From positions 83,501 to 147,500 of the forward strand of contig JACVVK020000455.1 of the NCBI GenBank assembly GCA_018292915.2: a DNA stretch of 64,000 nt. The letters are read 5' to 3'. The stretch comes from Batillaria attramentaria (lineage: Eukaryota; Mollusca; Gastropoda; Batillariidae). How positions within the stretch are numbered: the stretch's first letter is position 1; every line of letters begins with the position of its first letter. This document shows positions 52,616-63,268 of the stretch, in pieces. The translations under genes were made by a program, and so were the position numbers. Below the pieces are notes generated by a model. The model was not told the DNA's origin. It did not search any database and worked only from the letters and a program-made list of their open reading frames with translations.

Positions 52616-52853
52616 GTAAGAGAAATGAAAGTTGTCCGCATCATTCATCTTCTCAACAAGAGCTTGTCTGTCTCACAATGCTAACGTAAAACCGAAGCCG
52701 TTTCACAGCTGCCAAATAATACGTTAAATCTCTTCTTGTGCCGTTCTCCATCAAACTCAATACCTTCGTAAAGCACAGTTTTCTTCCATGCAGCGCTTCA
52801 TAATAAATTCGCTCTGCTTCTTAAGTACACCTTTTTACCCTATTTTAGTCTAA

Positions 52854-53320
52854 GGGTCCTTGCACATTGGCGTCACGCGACATTGTCGCGCCACGCGTGC
52901 AGCAAATTATGTCGCGCGTCTACGTGTGCAACCCCTTGAAGCGCGGAGCTACAGACGTAGCACGATTGAAAAATTCTGTCGCGCGGGGATAGGAATTGTT
53001 CTATTCGGCGCGCTCGACACGCGCGTGTCGCGTGATTTCAGCCAGTCAGAAGAAAGCACAAGGGCCAGCACTCGCCATCCGGCCTCTTCTCTTCCAAGAT
53101 GGCGGAACTGTGCGAAGACGAAATGTTTCGCCTCATCGACCTGTATCGTGAACAGGAAAACCTCTACAATTTTCAGCTCGATTCATATCATAATCGAGAG
53201 CAGCACGCGCGCGATTCTGACTCCACGTGTGAGACTCCACGGTGGCCGTGCGTGCAGCACGCAAAGCGCGATAAGCGTGCGTGCGTGCGATGTTGCACCG
53301 ACGCTAGTGTGCACTAGGCC
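52854..53320. mobile_element. Harbinger-type MITE with TAA target-site duplication
   Basis: TAA at 52851-52853 and 53321-53323. The ends GGGTCCTTGCACATTGGCG and, inverted, GGCCTAGTGCACACTAGCG are imperfect terminal inverted repeats. It is GC- and CpG-rich. It lies in the last intron of lectin 4. Confidence 0.75.
53099..53317 (+). pseudogene. MADF-like fragment inside the MITE
   Basis: CAAGATGGCGG starts MAELCEDEMFRLIDLYREQ and NLYNFQLDSYHNREQ. The pattern of Leu-Ile, then Leu-Tyr-x and Tyr-x-Asn resembles the start of a MADF/Myb-type domain, as in the second protein of Harbinger transposons. The rest of the frame runs into the terminal repeat and is not meaningful. Confidence 0.45.
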
Positions 53321-53346
53321 TAAGAGACTGCAGCAGCGCTTCCGTA

Positions 53347-53416
53347 CAATTCTGCACCCCCCCCCCCCGCCCCCCCCCCCCCCCCCGCCCCACCCCCCCC
53401 CCCCCCACCACACACA
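53347..53416 (+). repeat. poly-C tract
   Basis: Long C runs broken by G and A. Open frames here are artefacts. Confidence 0.95.
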
Positions 53417-53539
53417 CACTCCCCCCAACCTCCCCAGCAGTATGCTGGTGAAGTAGTTTCAAAATATTTTGTCCACATGATTCTTTGAGGACATGAGGAT
53501 ACTGCTGCAATGTTTGTGATAACATTACTCGTTTTGCAG

Positions 53540-53978
53540 ACTGTAGACCCATGGTGAGTCTTCATCAACCGCTGTATGACTTGCTGGTCCTGATTCTCTA
53601 CTGGAATCGGCTGAACATGTTTACACGGTTACGCACAACTCTATAATATCCACATGCAAAGACGGACACGGTTTTAAACATAACCGTATTGTTAACCCGT
53701 GCTTTGAGAGATAATACAATTTCCGTAAACACACACACACACACATAAAATCAAATCGTGCATTTGAATTTTGAATTTGATCTTATTTTACAGCTGTTAC
53801 AAAACCCGATGGTACAAGCTTCGTACTAAATTTTAATTTTTTTTTTTTTGTTCTTTGCTTTGCCATATATCTTGTATCATGTTTCTGTGTGATTCGTTAC
53901 ATCAAAGTCACACTGCTGGAGACATATTCACTGGAAAGATTTAAAGAAACCTGTGCGCCGACTTCAGCAAACAATAAA
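53540..53978 (+). CDS. C-type lectin 4, terminal exon (stop and 3' UTR)
   Basis: Acceptor GTTTTGCAG, then A CTG TAG, giving Lys-Leu-stop in phase 2. The following 100 bases resemble the lectin 3 and 5 terminal exons (GGTGAGTCT, CTGATTCTCTACTGGAATCG). AATAAA is at 53973-53978. Confidence 0.65.
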
Positions 53979-54053
53979 GTAAAATAGAAGCATTCAAATT
54001 CGTTTGAATTCATCACTTTTGCAGTTGGTGGTGGTTGTTGTTGGTGCACGTTA

Positions 54054-54098
<45 letters not shown>

Positions 54099-54544
54099 TG
54101 TGTGTGTGTCCGCGCGCGAAAAAACCGAACATTAACAAAACAAACAAAACCCAAAAGCAAAGCAACAACAAACGAAGGAAAGAAAAGAAAATCAAACAAA
54201 ACAAAACCACAGAATGAAGCAGTTCTAACATACGTCCAACTTTAGCCAGTGTTGTTGATACATTGATTTGTGGTGGTCCGTAAAATGATATCTGCATCCT
54301 GTCTGTTTTGTGGCCAGCATATTGCGCACATGTAATTCACACTTATTACCTAACACTTTCAAACGGACACAGCAGGATGGAATCATCTTTCATCGTGTAC
54401 AATCTCCCGGAAAAAAAAAAGCCTGAAACCCTATAGGTAAGTTCTAGATGAAACACAAGATACACACGCCAGATCGGCAACGATCACATCCATGTGTCAT
54501 TAATATGGAAACTAAAGTTAACAACCGAGGTGGGAAATCCGGTC

Positions 54545-54655
54545 ATCTAGTGTATATATACACGGGGCCCTTCGCCTGTTTGTTTGTCATCCACCGTCTG
54601 ACTGAAGATCCCGACAGTGTGAAACATCCTCGGAAAACAACTTGACTGATCAGGT
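54545..54655 (+). promoter_or_regulatory. candidate promoter and untranslated first exon
   Basis: GTGTATATATACACGG is a TATA box. About 30 bases later CATCCACCGTCTGACTGAAG begins a possible leader that ends GACTGATCAG/GTAACG, a fair splice donor. It is 8 kb before lectin 5 and shares ACCGTCTGA with the candidate at 33530. It may be the promoter of lectin 5 or of the ORF at 56385. Confidence 0.4.
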
Positions 54656-54801
54656 AACGTGATATAGATAAATCGGCAAAGTAGATCTTAAAATAAACAG
54701 TGTGCGCGTTGAATGGAAGCTCTAAATCTTCTTAGGACGTTCTTTTGCAAACAGAGGTCATGTTCCGTTTAGACCTGAAAAACGTTTTCTTTACTCTAAT
54801 A

Positions 54802-54950
54802 CGGGGAGCCGGGGTGGTCGAATGGTAGAGCGTTGGACTTCTAATGCTCGGGCCAAATATTTCTGCTGGCTTTTTCATCGTTGCCCCGTCTTTGATATCA
54901 CCCTATGTGGTGGAAAAGGACGTTAAACCCCCAAACACACACACACACAC
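54802..54950 (+). mobile_element. tRNA-derived SINE with internal deletion
   Basis: The head jumps from GCTCGGG to CCAAATATTTC, losing box B. TTTACTCTAATA flanks it at 54790-54801 and 54951-54962. Confidence 0.9.
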
Positions 54951-55386
54951 TTTACTCTAATATTACAGAAATACGTATTTCTATGAAAGTGCGGTGCTTT
55001 AAAGTATCTATTTTCGTGTCAGTGCGCAGTTCTTGGCACAGAAAACAAAACAAAAATGTCTTGTGAAAAATCTTGGCTTCAGAAAACCAAGCAAAACCGT
55101 CCGTATCTGCATACAGGAGAATTCAACACTGACGCAGTAATGAAGCGGCAGACTCAGGGACTTTTTATACTGACGGTTGTAATTTGGACAGCAATAGTGT
55201 CTGTATCGAACGACATAGTCATATGTCCGGCCTGACCATATACACACATTATTGGCCTTTCTGACAGACAGACGGCGATTAAATCCTGTTTGTACAGTTG
55301 AACGCGCTTACGTCGAATTTGCAGGGCAAATGGCTTTTTGTTTAACTTATGAGAAGTTGAATTTCGAAGAGAGCTTCCAGTTAAGT

Positions 55387-55470
55387 TGAGCGAGTTGCAC
55401 CCATTCACCCCCAGATTGGGTTTAGAAACTGACAATTTATTTCCCCTGGCGGGTACAAGCTAACTGCTAG
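55387..55470 (+). repeat. diverged dispersed repeat, related to 29438-29520
   Basis: GAGCGAGTTGCACC, TTCACCCCC, AGAAACTGACAATTTA and TTCCCCTGG in the same order as at 29438. Just before it (55300-55385) is AC-GTCGAATTTGC-type sequence of unknown nature. Confidence 0.6.
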
Positions 55471-55703
55471 AATCAATGCAAAAGTGATTTTGCAAAAGTG
55501 AGTTTGTCACTATTTCGTGAAAGGATATGTTGAAAACTTGTGACCGAACTTTTTGTTAAACATGGATATTCATCGAAAATTGGTGGAAATTGCTGACGAC
55601 CTCAGCCTAAGTGAAACTTTGGGCAAAAATGCAGCTGGAGAAAAACAGTTTCGAAATGAGCATAAAATGTACCTCCAAATCACCTCAAGTGACAATGATG
55701 TCA

Positions 55704-55707
<4 letters not shown>

Positions 55708-55742
<35 letters not shown>
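55708..55742 (+). repeat. (TG)n microsatellite
   Basis: Plain GT dinucleotide run. Confidence 0.95.
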
Positions 55743-55745
<3 letters not shown>

Positions 55746-55814
55746 CCGGTTTTTAAACTGAATGTACTCTTTTTTTTCTTCTTTTTTTTTCGGAATTACT
55801 AAGTGTGTACGTCA

Positions 55815-55928
55815 ATGTTGTGATATTCTTAACCTTATTTTATATTGTGCAGAGGGGCACCAGAAGAAAATTTTCCGGTTTGTTTTTTTAAACTGGACAA
55901 TAAAGATGTTTTGATTTGATTTGATTTA
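55815..55928 (+). mobile_element. LINE 3' end with (TTGAT)n tail
   Basis: TTGTGATATTCTTAACCTTA, GGGCACCAGAAGAAAATTTTCC, GGACAATAAAG and TTTTGATTTGATTTGATTTA have the look of the end of an L1/Jockey-like element with a pentamer tail. No coding part remains. Confidence 0.4.
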
Positions 55929-56285
55929 TCTTGCTCAGTAATCACGCGTACTCCTAAAACCTTTGTTAAGTGATGGAAAAGGAGGTTAAACTCCTACCCC
56001 CCCCCCCCCCTCCTAAAACCTTTATTTGACAGTGGAAAACATACATCAGTGAATGACTTGAAAGTGTTCTTTTGGGGTAGCTTCATTCATCGAAAAGGGG
56101 TTATTCGATTTTCAGGAAAGCAATGAAAATATTTAGGCTGGTTTCACTTACGCCGAGTGTAAAGACAGAGAACACTGGCTGTTATAAAATGCACTAGGTC
56201 ACTACTTCCTGAATAACCTTCTCTCTGCTAGCAGCCTACAAAAATGGCATCATAAATTGTTCTTGTCGAAAATCATTGTCGAGAA

Positions 56286-56382
56286 TGATCGTCGTTTTTG
56301 GTCCCACGCTACGTTGAAGACTTTTAATGATCTAAATGTAAAAGTCAGTGTGTGCATTTTCCAGAGTTACCCGCGATCACAC
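56286..56382 (+). mobile_element. 3' fragment of the L1-like LINE
   Basis: Matches 46454-46546 (ATCGTCGTTTTTGGTCCCAC to CGCGATCACA). The similarity ends two bases before an ATG that opens the frame at 56385. Confidence 0.8.
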
Positions 56383-56384
56383 TC

Positions 56385-56532
56385 ATGGCGTGTTTTGAGT
56401 TCATCCTGTTGCTAGCGGTCGGTGCGGCAGGGGCGGCATCTCTTTATCAGGAGTTGCCTGGCCAACGAATGAGCTTGACAGCCGAACAAGCAGACTTGTC
56501 CGATGAACATGACCTACAGGACAGGGACACGG
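56385..56532 (+). CDS. candidate signal-peptide exon of an unknown secreted protein
   Basis: ATG opens MACFEFILLLAVGAAGAASL followed by a polar, acidic stretch with AEQADLSDEHDLQDRD. A hydrophobic core, an Ala-rich cleavage region and a propeptide-like tail suggest a secreted precursor. A possible donor is at ACGG/GTACAC (56533); otherwise the frame runs into the repeat at 56592 and stops at 56768. No partner exon was found, and the upstream base sequence is LINE-derived. Low certainty. Confidence 0.3.
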
Positions 56533-56733
56533 GTACACAGTCTCCTCAATCCCCTTCGCTCTGCCTTTTCCCCCCTGCTTTTCTTGAGCCTTTTTTATGT
56601 TGTTTCCATAGTAATGGAAACAACATCATAGGACGGGCTAAATTTTCCACGTTCATGGGCAAGCATCTGTGGTACAAACGCACGTCACTGCCGATCTCCC
56701 GCAGAGACGATTATGCAAGTGTAACTCTGACAA

Positions 56734-59700
56734 AATCCCTACATGGTCCAACCCTTGTCGTGAGGTAGTGGCTTGTGTACCTCAATGACCCAGAGAGCTA
56801 CGCCAGCGGGAGCACGTGCTCCTGGCAGGGTCACCCAAGCTGGACAGGTCGAAGGGTAGAGGTCAGACGAATGTGGACCACCTCTCCAAGAGGCTAAACG
56901 GGTTTGCGTAGGGTTAACAGCCCTACCTGTAAAAAAACATAACGTTACAGAAGCATCGACAGCAACAAACCAAAACATTCACCTGGGCAAGGAAGGGTCT
57001 CCATCCCGGAGACCTATGACGCATTGCAGTGAAAGCCGAAAGGAAGCTGCAAGGCCGACCCCCCTTCTAACACCCAGGACAATGACGAGAGTAGCCACAT
57101 GGAACATCAGGACAATGTATGAAGTAGGAAGGACCATACAAGTAGCAAGAGAGATGAAGAACTACAAGATAGGAGTACTGGGACTGAGTGAGACAAGGTG
57201 GCTACAGACAGGACAGCTGAGATTTTCATCGGGAGAGCAATTGCTGTACTCGGGACACACAGAGGATGGAGCCCCCCACACTGAGGGCGTGGCCCTGATG
57301 CTGGCACCGGAGGCACAGCGGGCACTCATCGGCTGGGAACCTGTCAACTCCCGCATCATCACAGCCAAATTCATCACCAAGAAGAAAGACATCAAGCTAA
57401 ACATCATCCAGTGCTACGCTCCCACCAATGATGCGGAAGAGGAGAAAAAAGACGACTTCTACCAACAACTACAGACAGTGATAGATAGAGGAGGAGCCAA
57501 GGACATGACCATACTGATGGGAGACTTCAACGCCAAGATTGGATCAGACAACACAGGCTATGAGAACACCATGGGAACACACGGACTGGGACAGATGAAC
57601 GAAAATGGGGAGCGCTTTGCAGACTTCTGTGCCCTGAACCAGCTAGTGATAGGAGGCAGCATCTTCCCACACAAGCGCATCCACAAGGCCATATGGAGAT
57701 CGCCGGACCATGTCACGGAGAACCAGATTGATCACATCTGCATCAGCCGGAAGTTCAGGAGATCGTGGCGAGATGTGCGCGTGATGAGGGGTGCCGATGT
57801 ATCATCAGACCACCACCTTCTTGCTACAACACTGAGACTTCGGCTTAAGAGACACACCAACGCCAACAACACACGGACCAGGTACAACGTTGGCCTACTC
57901 AGGAACACAGAGACACAAGCAGCATTCCGGATCAGCCTTTCCAACAGGTTCCAGCCACTGCAAGACCTGATAGAAGACAGTGGAATGGATATCGAGACAC
58001 AGTGGGAACACAGCAAGAAACTCTGGCACGACACATGCGAAGAGGTCCTTGGCAAGAGAAAGACCCAACACAAGGAATGGATCTCTGCTGATACCATCCA
58101 GAAGCTGGAAGTTAGGAAAAAGAAGAAAACTGCACTGAACACGAGCCGAACAAGAAGAGCTAAGGCAAAGGCACAGGAAGAATACACAGCAGCTGACAGA
58201 GAAGTGAAGAGGAGCACCAGAAAGGACAAGAGGGACTACATCGACAACCTGGCCAATCAAGCAGAGGAAGCAGCCGGACAAGGGAACCTAAAAGACCTGT
58301 ACCAGGTGACCAAAAAGCTCGCGGGCAAGTTTCAGCAGACAGACAAACCAGTGAAGGACAAGAACGGGCACCCACTGACAACAACTGAGGAACAGCTGAA
58401 GCGATGGGCAGAACACTTCAGGGAGCTGTTAAATCGCCCCATCCCTGAAACACCACCAGACATCCCGCCAGCTGAGACAGAACTACCCATCAACTGCGAC
58501 AAGCCCTCTAAGGCGGAGATCAGGAAAGCCATCATGACACTGAGAAATGGGAAAGCTGCAGGGCCAGACGAGATACCAGCAGAAGCCATCAAAGCAGACA
58601 CAGAGACAGCCGTCAACATGCTGCACAGCCTATTCAGCAAGATCTGGGAGAAGGAAGAGGTGCCAGCCCAGTGGAAAGAAGGGATCGTCATCAAGCTGCC
58701 AAAGAAAGGGGATCTCAGGGACTGCAGCAACTACCGAGGGATCATGCTCCTGTCAGTGCCAGGCAAGGTTCTCAACAGAATTCTACTGGAGAGGATGAGG
58801 GAGGCAGTCGACCCTATGCTCCGAGACCAGCAGGCGGGCTTTCGCAGGAACAGGTCCTGCGCTGACCAGATCGCCAGCCTACGCATCATTGTTGAGCAGT
58901 CACTGGAGTGGAACTCCCCCCTCTACATCAACTTCATAGACTATGAGAAGGCCTTCGACAGTGTAGACAGAGAGGCGCTGTGGAAGCTGCTAAGGCACTA
59001 TGGAGTTCCCGGGAAGATCATCTCCCTGATCCAGTGCACCTACAAAGACATGAGCTGCAGGATTGCCCATGCCGGCCAGTTGTCAGAAAGCTTCGAGGTG
59101 AAGACCGGAGTCCGCCAGGGATGCCTGTTGTCCCCGTTCCTCTTCCTCCTGGTCATCGACTGGATCATGAAGACCACCACAACAGGCAGGAAAAACGGGA
59201 TACAGTGGACACTCTGGGCGCAGCTGGATGACCTCGACTTTGCGGACGACCTGGCGCTCCTGTCTTACAGCCACAGCCAGATGCAGGACAAGACTACATG
59301 CCTGGAAGCCACATCAGCCGGAACAGGGCTCAAGATCAACAGGAGGAAAACCGAGCTGATGAAGATCAACACGACTGCCAACAAACCAGTCACAGTCGGT
59401 GGAGAGCCCATCAGGGAGGTAGAGTCCTTTGTCTACCTGGGGAGTGTGGTTGATGGACAGGGAGGCACAGACCGAGACGTCACAGCCAGAATCGGCAAGG
59501 CAAGAGCAGCAATGGTCATGCTGAAGAATATCTGGGCATCCAAAGTTGTCAGCATAAGAACCAAACTTCGCATCTTCAACTCCAACGTGAAGTCAGTTCT
59601 GCTTTACGGATGCGAAACATGGAGGACAACGAAGACGATGCAGCAGAAGATCCAGACATTTCTCAACACCTGTCTGAGGCGCATCTTCAACATCCGATGG

Positions 59701-60032
59701 CCAGAGAAGATCCGGAACGAAGAGCTGTGGGAGCGAGCAGGGCAGGAACCAGCGGCCAAGCAGATCCTGCGGAGGAAGTGGGGCTGGATTGGACACACCC
59801 TCAGGAAGCCAGCATCCAGCACCACACGCCAAGCCCTGACATGGAACCCACAGGGGAAAAGGAAGAGAGGCCGGCCTCGCAACAGCTGGAGGCGGGACAC
59901 TGAGGCAAAGTTATATAAGCAGGGGACCAACTGGACTGGAGTGGCAAGAATAGCCCAGAACAGAGTGCGATGGCGAAGGGTTGTCGATGGCCTATGCTCC
60001 ACGTGGAGCCAGGGGCCTAAGTAAGTAAGTAA
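56734..60032 (+). mobile_element. full-length RTE-type LINE with 13-bp target-site duplication
   Basis: GTAACTCTGACAA stands at 56721-56733 and 60033-60045. The insert has a 5' leader of about 280 bases, a single long ORF, and ends within eight bases of the stop in a (TAAG)n tail. Completeness, the intact ORF and a perfect duplication point to a recent insertion. Confidence 0.9.
57016..60024 (+). CDS. LINE polyprotein: AP endonuclease and reverse transcriptase, intact
   Basis: 1002 codons without interruption. Residues about 23-270 are an apurinic-type endonuclease: VATWNIRTMYE, LSETRW (about 57), YAPTND, MGDFNAKIG (about 169), ENQIDHICIS and SSDHHLL (about 262). A basic coiled stretch follows. 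The RT spans about 490-760: LPKKGDLRDCSNYRGI, QQAGFRRNRSCADQI, FIDYEKAFDSVDREAL (about 640), GVRQGCLLSPFLF and DFADDLALLSY (about 740), so both catalytic Asp sites are present. The C-terminus has LLYGCETW, GWIGHTLRKP and RGRPRNSWRR. The single ORF of about 1000 codons and the C-terminal motifs fit RTE-group elements. A second ATG (codon 23, MTRVATWN) starts exactly at the endonuclease and may be the true start. Confidence 0.9.
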   Translation: MTHCSESRKEAARPTPLLTPRTMTRVATWNIRTMYEVGRTIQVAREMKNYKIGVLGLSETRWLQTGQLRFSSGEQLLYSGHTEDGAPHTEGVALMLAPEAQRALIGWEPVNSRIITAKFITKKKDIKLNIIQCYAPTNDAEEEKKDDFYQQLQTVIDRGGAKDMTILMGDFNAKIGSDNTGYENTMGTHGLGQMNENGERFADFCALNQLVIGGSIFPHKRIHKAIWRSPDHVTENQIDHICISRKFRRSWRDVRVMRGADVSSDHHLLATTLRLRLKRHTNANNTRTRYNVGLLRNTETQAAFRISLSNRFQPLQDLIEDSGMDIETQWEHSKKLWHDTCEEVLGKRKTQHKEWISADTIQKLEVRKKKKTALNTSRTRRAKAKAQEEYTAADREVKRSTRKDKRDYIDNLANQAEEAAGQGNLKDLYQVTKKLAGKFQQTDKPVKDKNGHPLTTTEEQLKRWAEHFRELLNRPIPETPPDIPPAETELPINCDKPSKAEIRKAIMTLRNGKAAGPDEIPAEAIKADTETAVNMLHSLFSKIWEKEEVPAQWKEGIVIKLPKKGDLRDCSNYRGIMLLSVPGKVLNRILLERMREAVDPMLRDQQAGFRRNRSCADQIASLRIIVEQSLEWNSPLYINFIDYEKAFDSVDREALWKLLRHYGVPGKIISLIQCTYKDMSCRIAHAGQLSESFEVKTGVRQGCLLSPFLFLLVIDWIMKTTTTGRKNGIQWTLWAQLDDLDFADDLALLSYSHSQMQDKTTCLEATSAGTGLKINRRKTELMKINTTANKPVTVGGEPIREVESFVYLGSVVDGQGGTDRDVTARIGKARAAMVMLKNIWASKVVSIRTKLRIFNSNVKSVLLYGCETWRTTKTMQQKIQTFLNTCLRRIFNIRWPEKIRNEELWERAGQEPAAKQILRRKWGWIGHTLRKPASSTTRQALTWNPQGKRKRGRPRNSWRRDTEAKLYKQGTNWTGVARIAQNRVRWRRVVDGLCSTWSQGPK

Positions 60033-61079
60033 GTAACTCTGACAATGACGTAAGAAAACGTGCGTCATCGATGCTGACATGTACGGTGCGCCGAACGCGC
60101 TTCTCCTCCTCAGTGAGTGCCGTCTGTGCGTATGTGTGTGCGTGCGGCTGTGTGTGTGTGAATTGTGTCCAGGCCCGTTTCTTCGAAAATACTCAGCCGA
60201 ATGGCTTCAATTTTGGGGTATCCAAATATATCAAAATGTTACATTAGAGGAACCAAGCGTGTGATGATTGCTTAAGTGATTTGAGAGTTATCGCCCATTT
60301 GAGACAAGTTGGTTGTCTTTCGTTTACAGGCGTAATATTTATTTAAATCACTCAATTTTTTGGCAGTAGATAGCTTGAATACGGACTCTGAACAGAGTCA
60401 CTACTAGAAATTGGTCGCTCTTATAGTTTTCATGTAAACCGAGCCTGAGTTGACATTGCATGTGAACCCAGTTCAGATGCCTATTTCTCAGAAAATACTG
60501 AACCGATCGATTTCAAATTTGGGGTTTCTAAATGAATCAAGATTGTTGAATAGAAGGCCCGATCCATGTACGATTGCACACATGATTTGCGAGTTATCGC
60601 CCTTTTCAGAAAAAGTGGCTTTCTGGCGTTTAAAGGCGTAATATTTACCTAAACCACTCCATGTTTTGGACATAGATAGCATGAATACGGACTCTCAACT
60701 GAGTGAATTTTGGAGGTTGTCGCTTTTATACTTTTGGCGTAAGCCGTACCTGATGAAAGTGCTGGTGAACACACTTTAGATCTCAAAATCGCTCCTACTA
60801 TACATAGATAATGAGCCTGGGGTGCCATAAAAAATATACAAAAAAATTAGAAAAATTCACTGCAGCCGTTATCCTCAGTTGACTCGAAAATTTGTACTCA
60901 CAGCACATTTCCTCTGCAAGCCACACGCCTCACAAACATCGAAGAAGAGACGCACGCGCACTGACGTAAAGTAAGTGCGTCATGTTTGATTGACGTGATG
61001 CTGTTTTTTTCTTGGGGGTGTCTCGCCATTTTCTTTCCGAATTCCTCTGTTTGGAGACGTGATGTATTTTACTTCTACT

Positions 61080-61235
61080 ATGTCGCCATCTTCGTGCAAT
61101 CGCAGAGAAGACACGGGATACAACAGAATACAACTCCAGTACTTTATGAACAGAATATGCACGGAGAACAAATTCACGAAAGAAGAAGAACCCAGAACGC
61201 TGTGCAGGGCTGCTTACGTACTGAACAGGTCAGAT
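61080..61235 (+). other. open frame shared by elements C and B
   Basis: Same frame as at 51079-51234 (MSPSSCNRREDTGYNRI, then CRAAYVLNRSD). See that entry. Confidence 0.25.
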
Positions 61236-61445
61236 CTAGAACATTCCTCAACTTACTGGAAGGTTCGAAATCTTTCCAAGGTGACGTAATCTACTGACGT
61301 TACTGCACCAGCATGTTCTGGGATGGTCTAGAAATTATTTTGCATCGAAATGCAGTATCTTTTCGCGATCTCTACAACTTGACATGTGGAAAGCGGGAAT
61401 TTCAGTGGGTTTCGTTTTTGCCACTGACTCACACTCAGAAGCATA

Positions 61446-61545
61446 ATGTGTGTGTGTGTGTGTGGGGGGGGGGGGTGCGTGCGTGCGTGCGTGCGTGCGC
61501 GCGCAAGCGCGCGTCTAAGGCGAGAGAGAGAGAGAGAGAGGGTCT
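61446..61545 (+). repeat. (TG)n, poly-G, (GTGC)n and (GA)n microsatellite
   Basis: Compound low-complexity run inside copy C. Confidence 0.95.
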
Positions 61546-61929
61546 CTTCTCCGATACCAGTAAGCAATCGTCTGTCAGTCAGGTCTGCGGGAAGTAACTC
61601 TGTCAAAGGGGAACGACTTTATTACAAGAATTCATTCACCCATGTAGAACCTCGCATACGCCAAAAAGTTTGTGACGTCAACCAGCTAGGCGAGCTCACA
61701 CGACCTCATGTGTTTGGGTTTTTTGCAAGTGCATAGGGGCACGATAAGGGTTTTCAGTACTTTCTTTATGTCAGCATGCTTGATGTCAGAGAGCTTGCGT
61801 TCCGGCGTGTGCGCGCGGGCTGCATACATGACACAACGACTACGACTGTGACTACAGCATGTCATTGAATGGAAACAACATATTGGGCTGGTGGCCATCT
61901 TGTTTCTGATTATTCCTTTCTGAGTTCTT

Positions 61930-62468
61930 CTTCGAGATTTGTGGACCTGTATCATGTACTATTAAAACAAATCATAAAAAAATGTTAATTATGCAGGCAG
62001 ATCATTCTTTGACCTTAAAAGTGAGGAAAACACGACTGTCTCTGTCGCTATCAGTATGTACTGGTCAACATTTACTAAGGGTTAAAATTATTTTGTCTGA
62101 AGCACTGTGCAAAGACGAGGTGTCTTGGTAATATTCTGAGATACACATTTTTTTTCGAGGCACCTTTTCGCTTCACATTTTGGACACTGTCCTCAAAATT
62201 AGTCACAGCGTCTTTTCCGTGTAGGCCGTTGAATAGCGCCCCCCCCCCCCCCCCTCGCAAAACAAATTAATTCGTATAGACACAAATCTCACAACCTTTT
62301 AGGATGTTTGCAGCACAGGCTATTTTCTTCAAAGCTTGTTCTTACTTTAACAAAAATCTATTGTTTACCAGAAGTAACAACAAATTTCTGGAAAAAAAAT
62401 TCCATTTTTGGCCGAAATGTTTTTGCATTCAATATGGCGAATCATGGGCTCAACATACTCTAAATAAA
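61930..62468. other. no recognised feature
   Basis: Unique AT-rich sequence with a poly-C run at 62239-62255, immediately before the duplicated lectin block. Confidence 0.4.
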
Positions 62469-62593
62469 AACCAAGACAAGACAAGATGCCCCAACAAAAT
62501 GTATATCTCAGAATTTTACCAAGACGCCGCGGTTTTGCACAAGGCTCCAGACAAATTTTAACCCTTAGCAATAGTTGACCACTGTATGTTTCA

Positions 62594-62630
<37 letters not shown>

Positions 62631-62635
62631 TGCAG

Positions 62636-62715
62636 GTTGCCCTGATGGTTGGAAAAGGTACGGGTCATCATGCTACGGGATAGGGGACACACCCATTACT
62701 TGGCCGGCTGCTCAG
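62636..62715 (+). CDS. C-type lectin 5, CRD exon 2
   Basis: 80-base exon after (TG)n and GTGCAG, donor CAG/GTAAGA, phase 1 to 0. It encodes GCPDGWKRYGSSCYGIGDTP then ITWPAAQ. It differs from lectin 3 exon 2 at Asp for Ser and Lys for Met. A signal exon for this unit was not found in 54-62.6 kb; the candidate promoter at 54545 and ORF at 56385 are the only upstream leads. Confidence 0.9.
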
Positions 62716-62833
62716 GTAAGAAACAAACAAACAAACAAACAAACCTGTTTTATGTTTACTGACATCACCACATGTTCCGCGCGCGCGCGCGTGCGAATGT
62801 TAATACTGGTTAATGTACATTCTTTTCTCACAG

Positions 62834-62924
62834 GAAGTCTGTGAAACATTCGGAGCCACCCTTGCTGAAGTGGAGAATTCGGCGGAGAACGAGTTTCTGA
62901 AGGAAGTGGCGAGATCACGGGGAT
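62834..62924 (+). CDS. C-type lectin 5, CRD exon 3
   Basis: 91-base exon, EVCETFGATLAEVEN then [15 protein letters not shown], with the only protein change from lectin 3 being Glu for Asp. Phase 0 to 1. Confidence 0.9.
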
Positions 62925-63042
62925 GTGAGTATACCGATGAATCTAAACAATCCTCACGAACTTAAGTAGAATGTGTTCACAGCTTCCACAGATTCAGGAC
63001 TTATAAAAATGCGTTGTGTACGTGTCTATGTATCCCTGATAG

Positions 63043-63268
63043 ACGACGGACTCTGGCTGGGTGGTACCGACATGTTCAACGAAGGACACTTTGTGTGGGC
63101 CGGCAGCAGACGACTGATCCGTCATGTTGCGGAATTCACGGACTGGTATTCCGGACAACCAGACGATGCAGGGAGGAATGAAGACTGTCTGCATATGTTG
63201 GACAGTATTGGTTACAAGTGGAACGACGCGTCATGCACCTTGCACCAGAACTTCGCTTGTGAGATCAA
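63043..63268 (+). CDS. C-type lectin 5, CRD exon 4 (QPD, WND)
   Basis: 226-base exon encoding YDDGLWLGGTD-type start (Y then DGLWLGGTDMFNEGHFVW), EFTDWYSGQPDDAG, EDCLHML, YKWNDASC and NFACEI. The sugar and calcium motifs are intact. The few changes from lectin 3 cluster near the start and around the last-but-one Cys (ASCTLHQN for VPCTRHQN). The donor AA/GTAAGA again overlaps an in-frame TAA, with AATAAA at about 63326. Confidence 0.92.

Larger units (their letters stand above)
56592..61912 (+). mobile_element. GTTGTTTCC element, copy C, split by a full-length LINE
   Basis: The left part 56592-56733 ends GTAACTCTGACAA and the right part resumes with that sequence at 60033 and continues through TGACGTAAGAAAACGTGCG, the two internal units and the terminal AATGGAAACAACATATTGGG, GGTGGCCATCTTG. 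The part after 61240 differs from copy B but shares landmarks. It lies upstream of lectin 5. Confidence 0.8.

Noticed and set aside
57732..60080. Minus-strand frames across the RTE-type LINE
   Set aside because: Antisense shadows of a 1002-codon ORF with all expected motifs.
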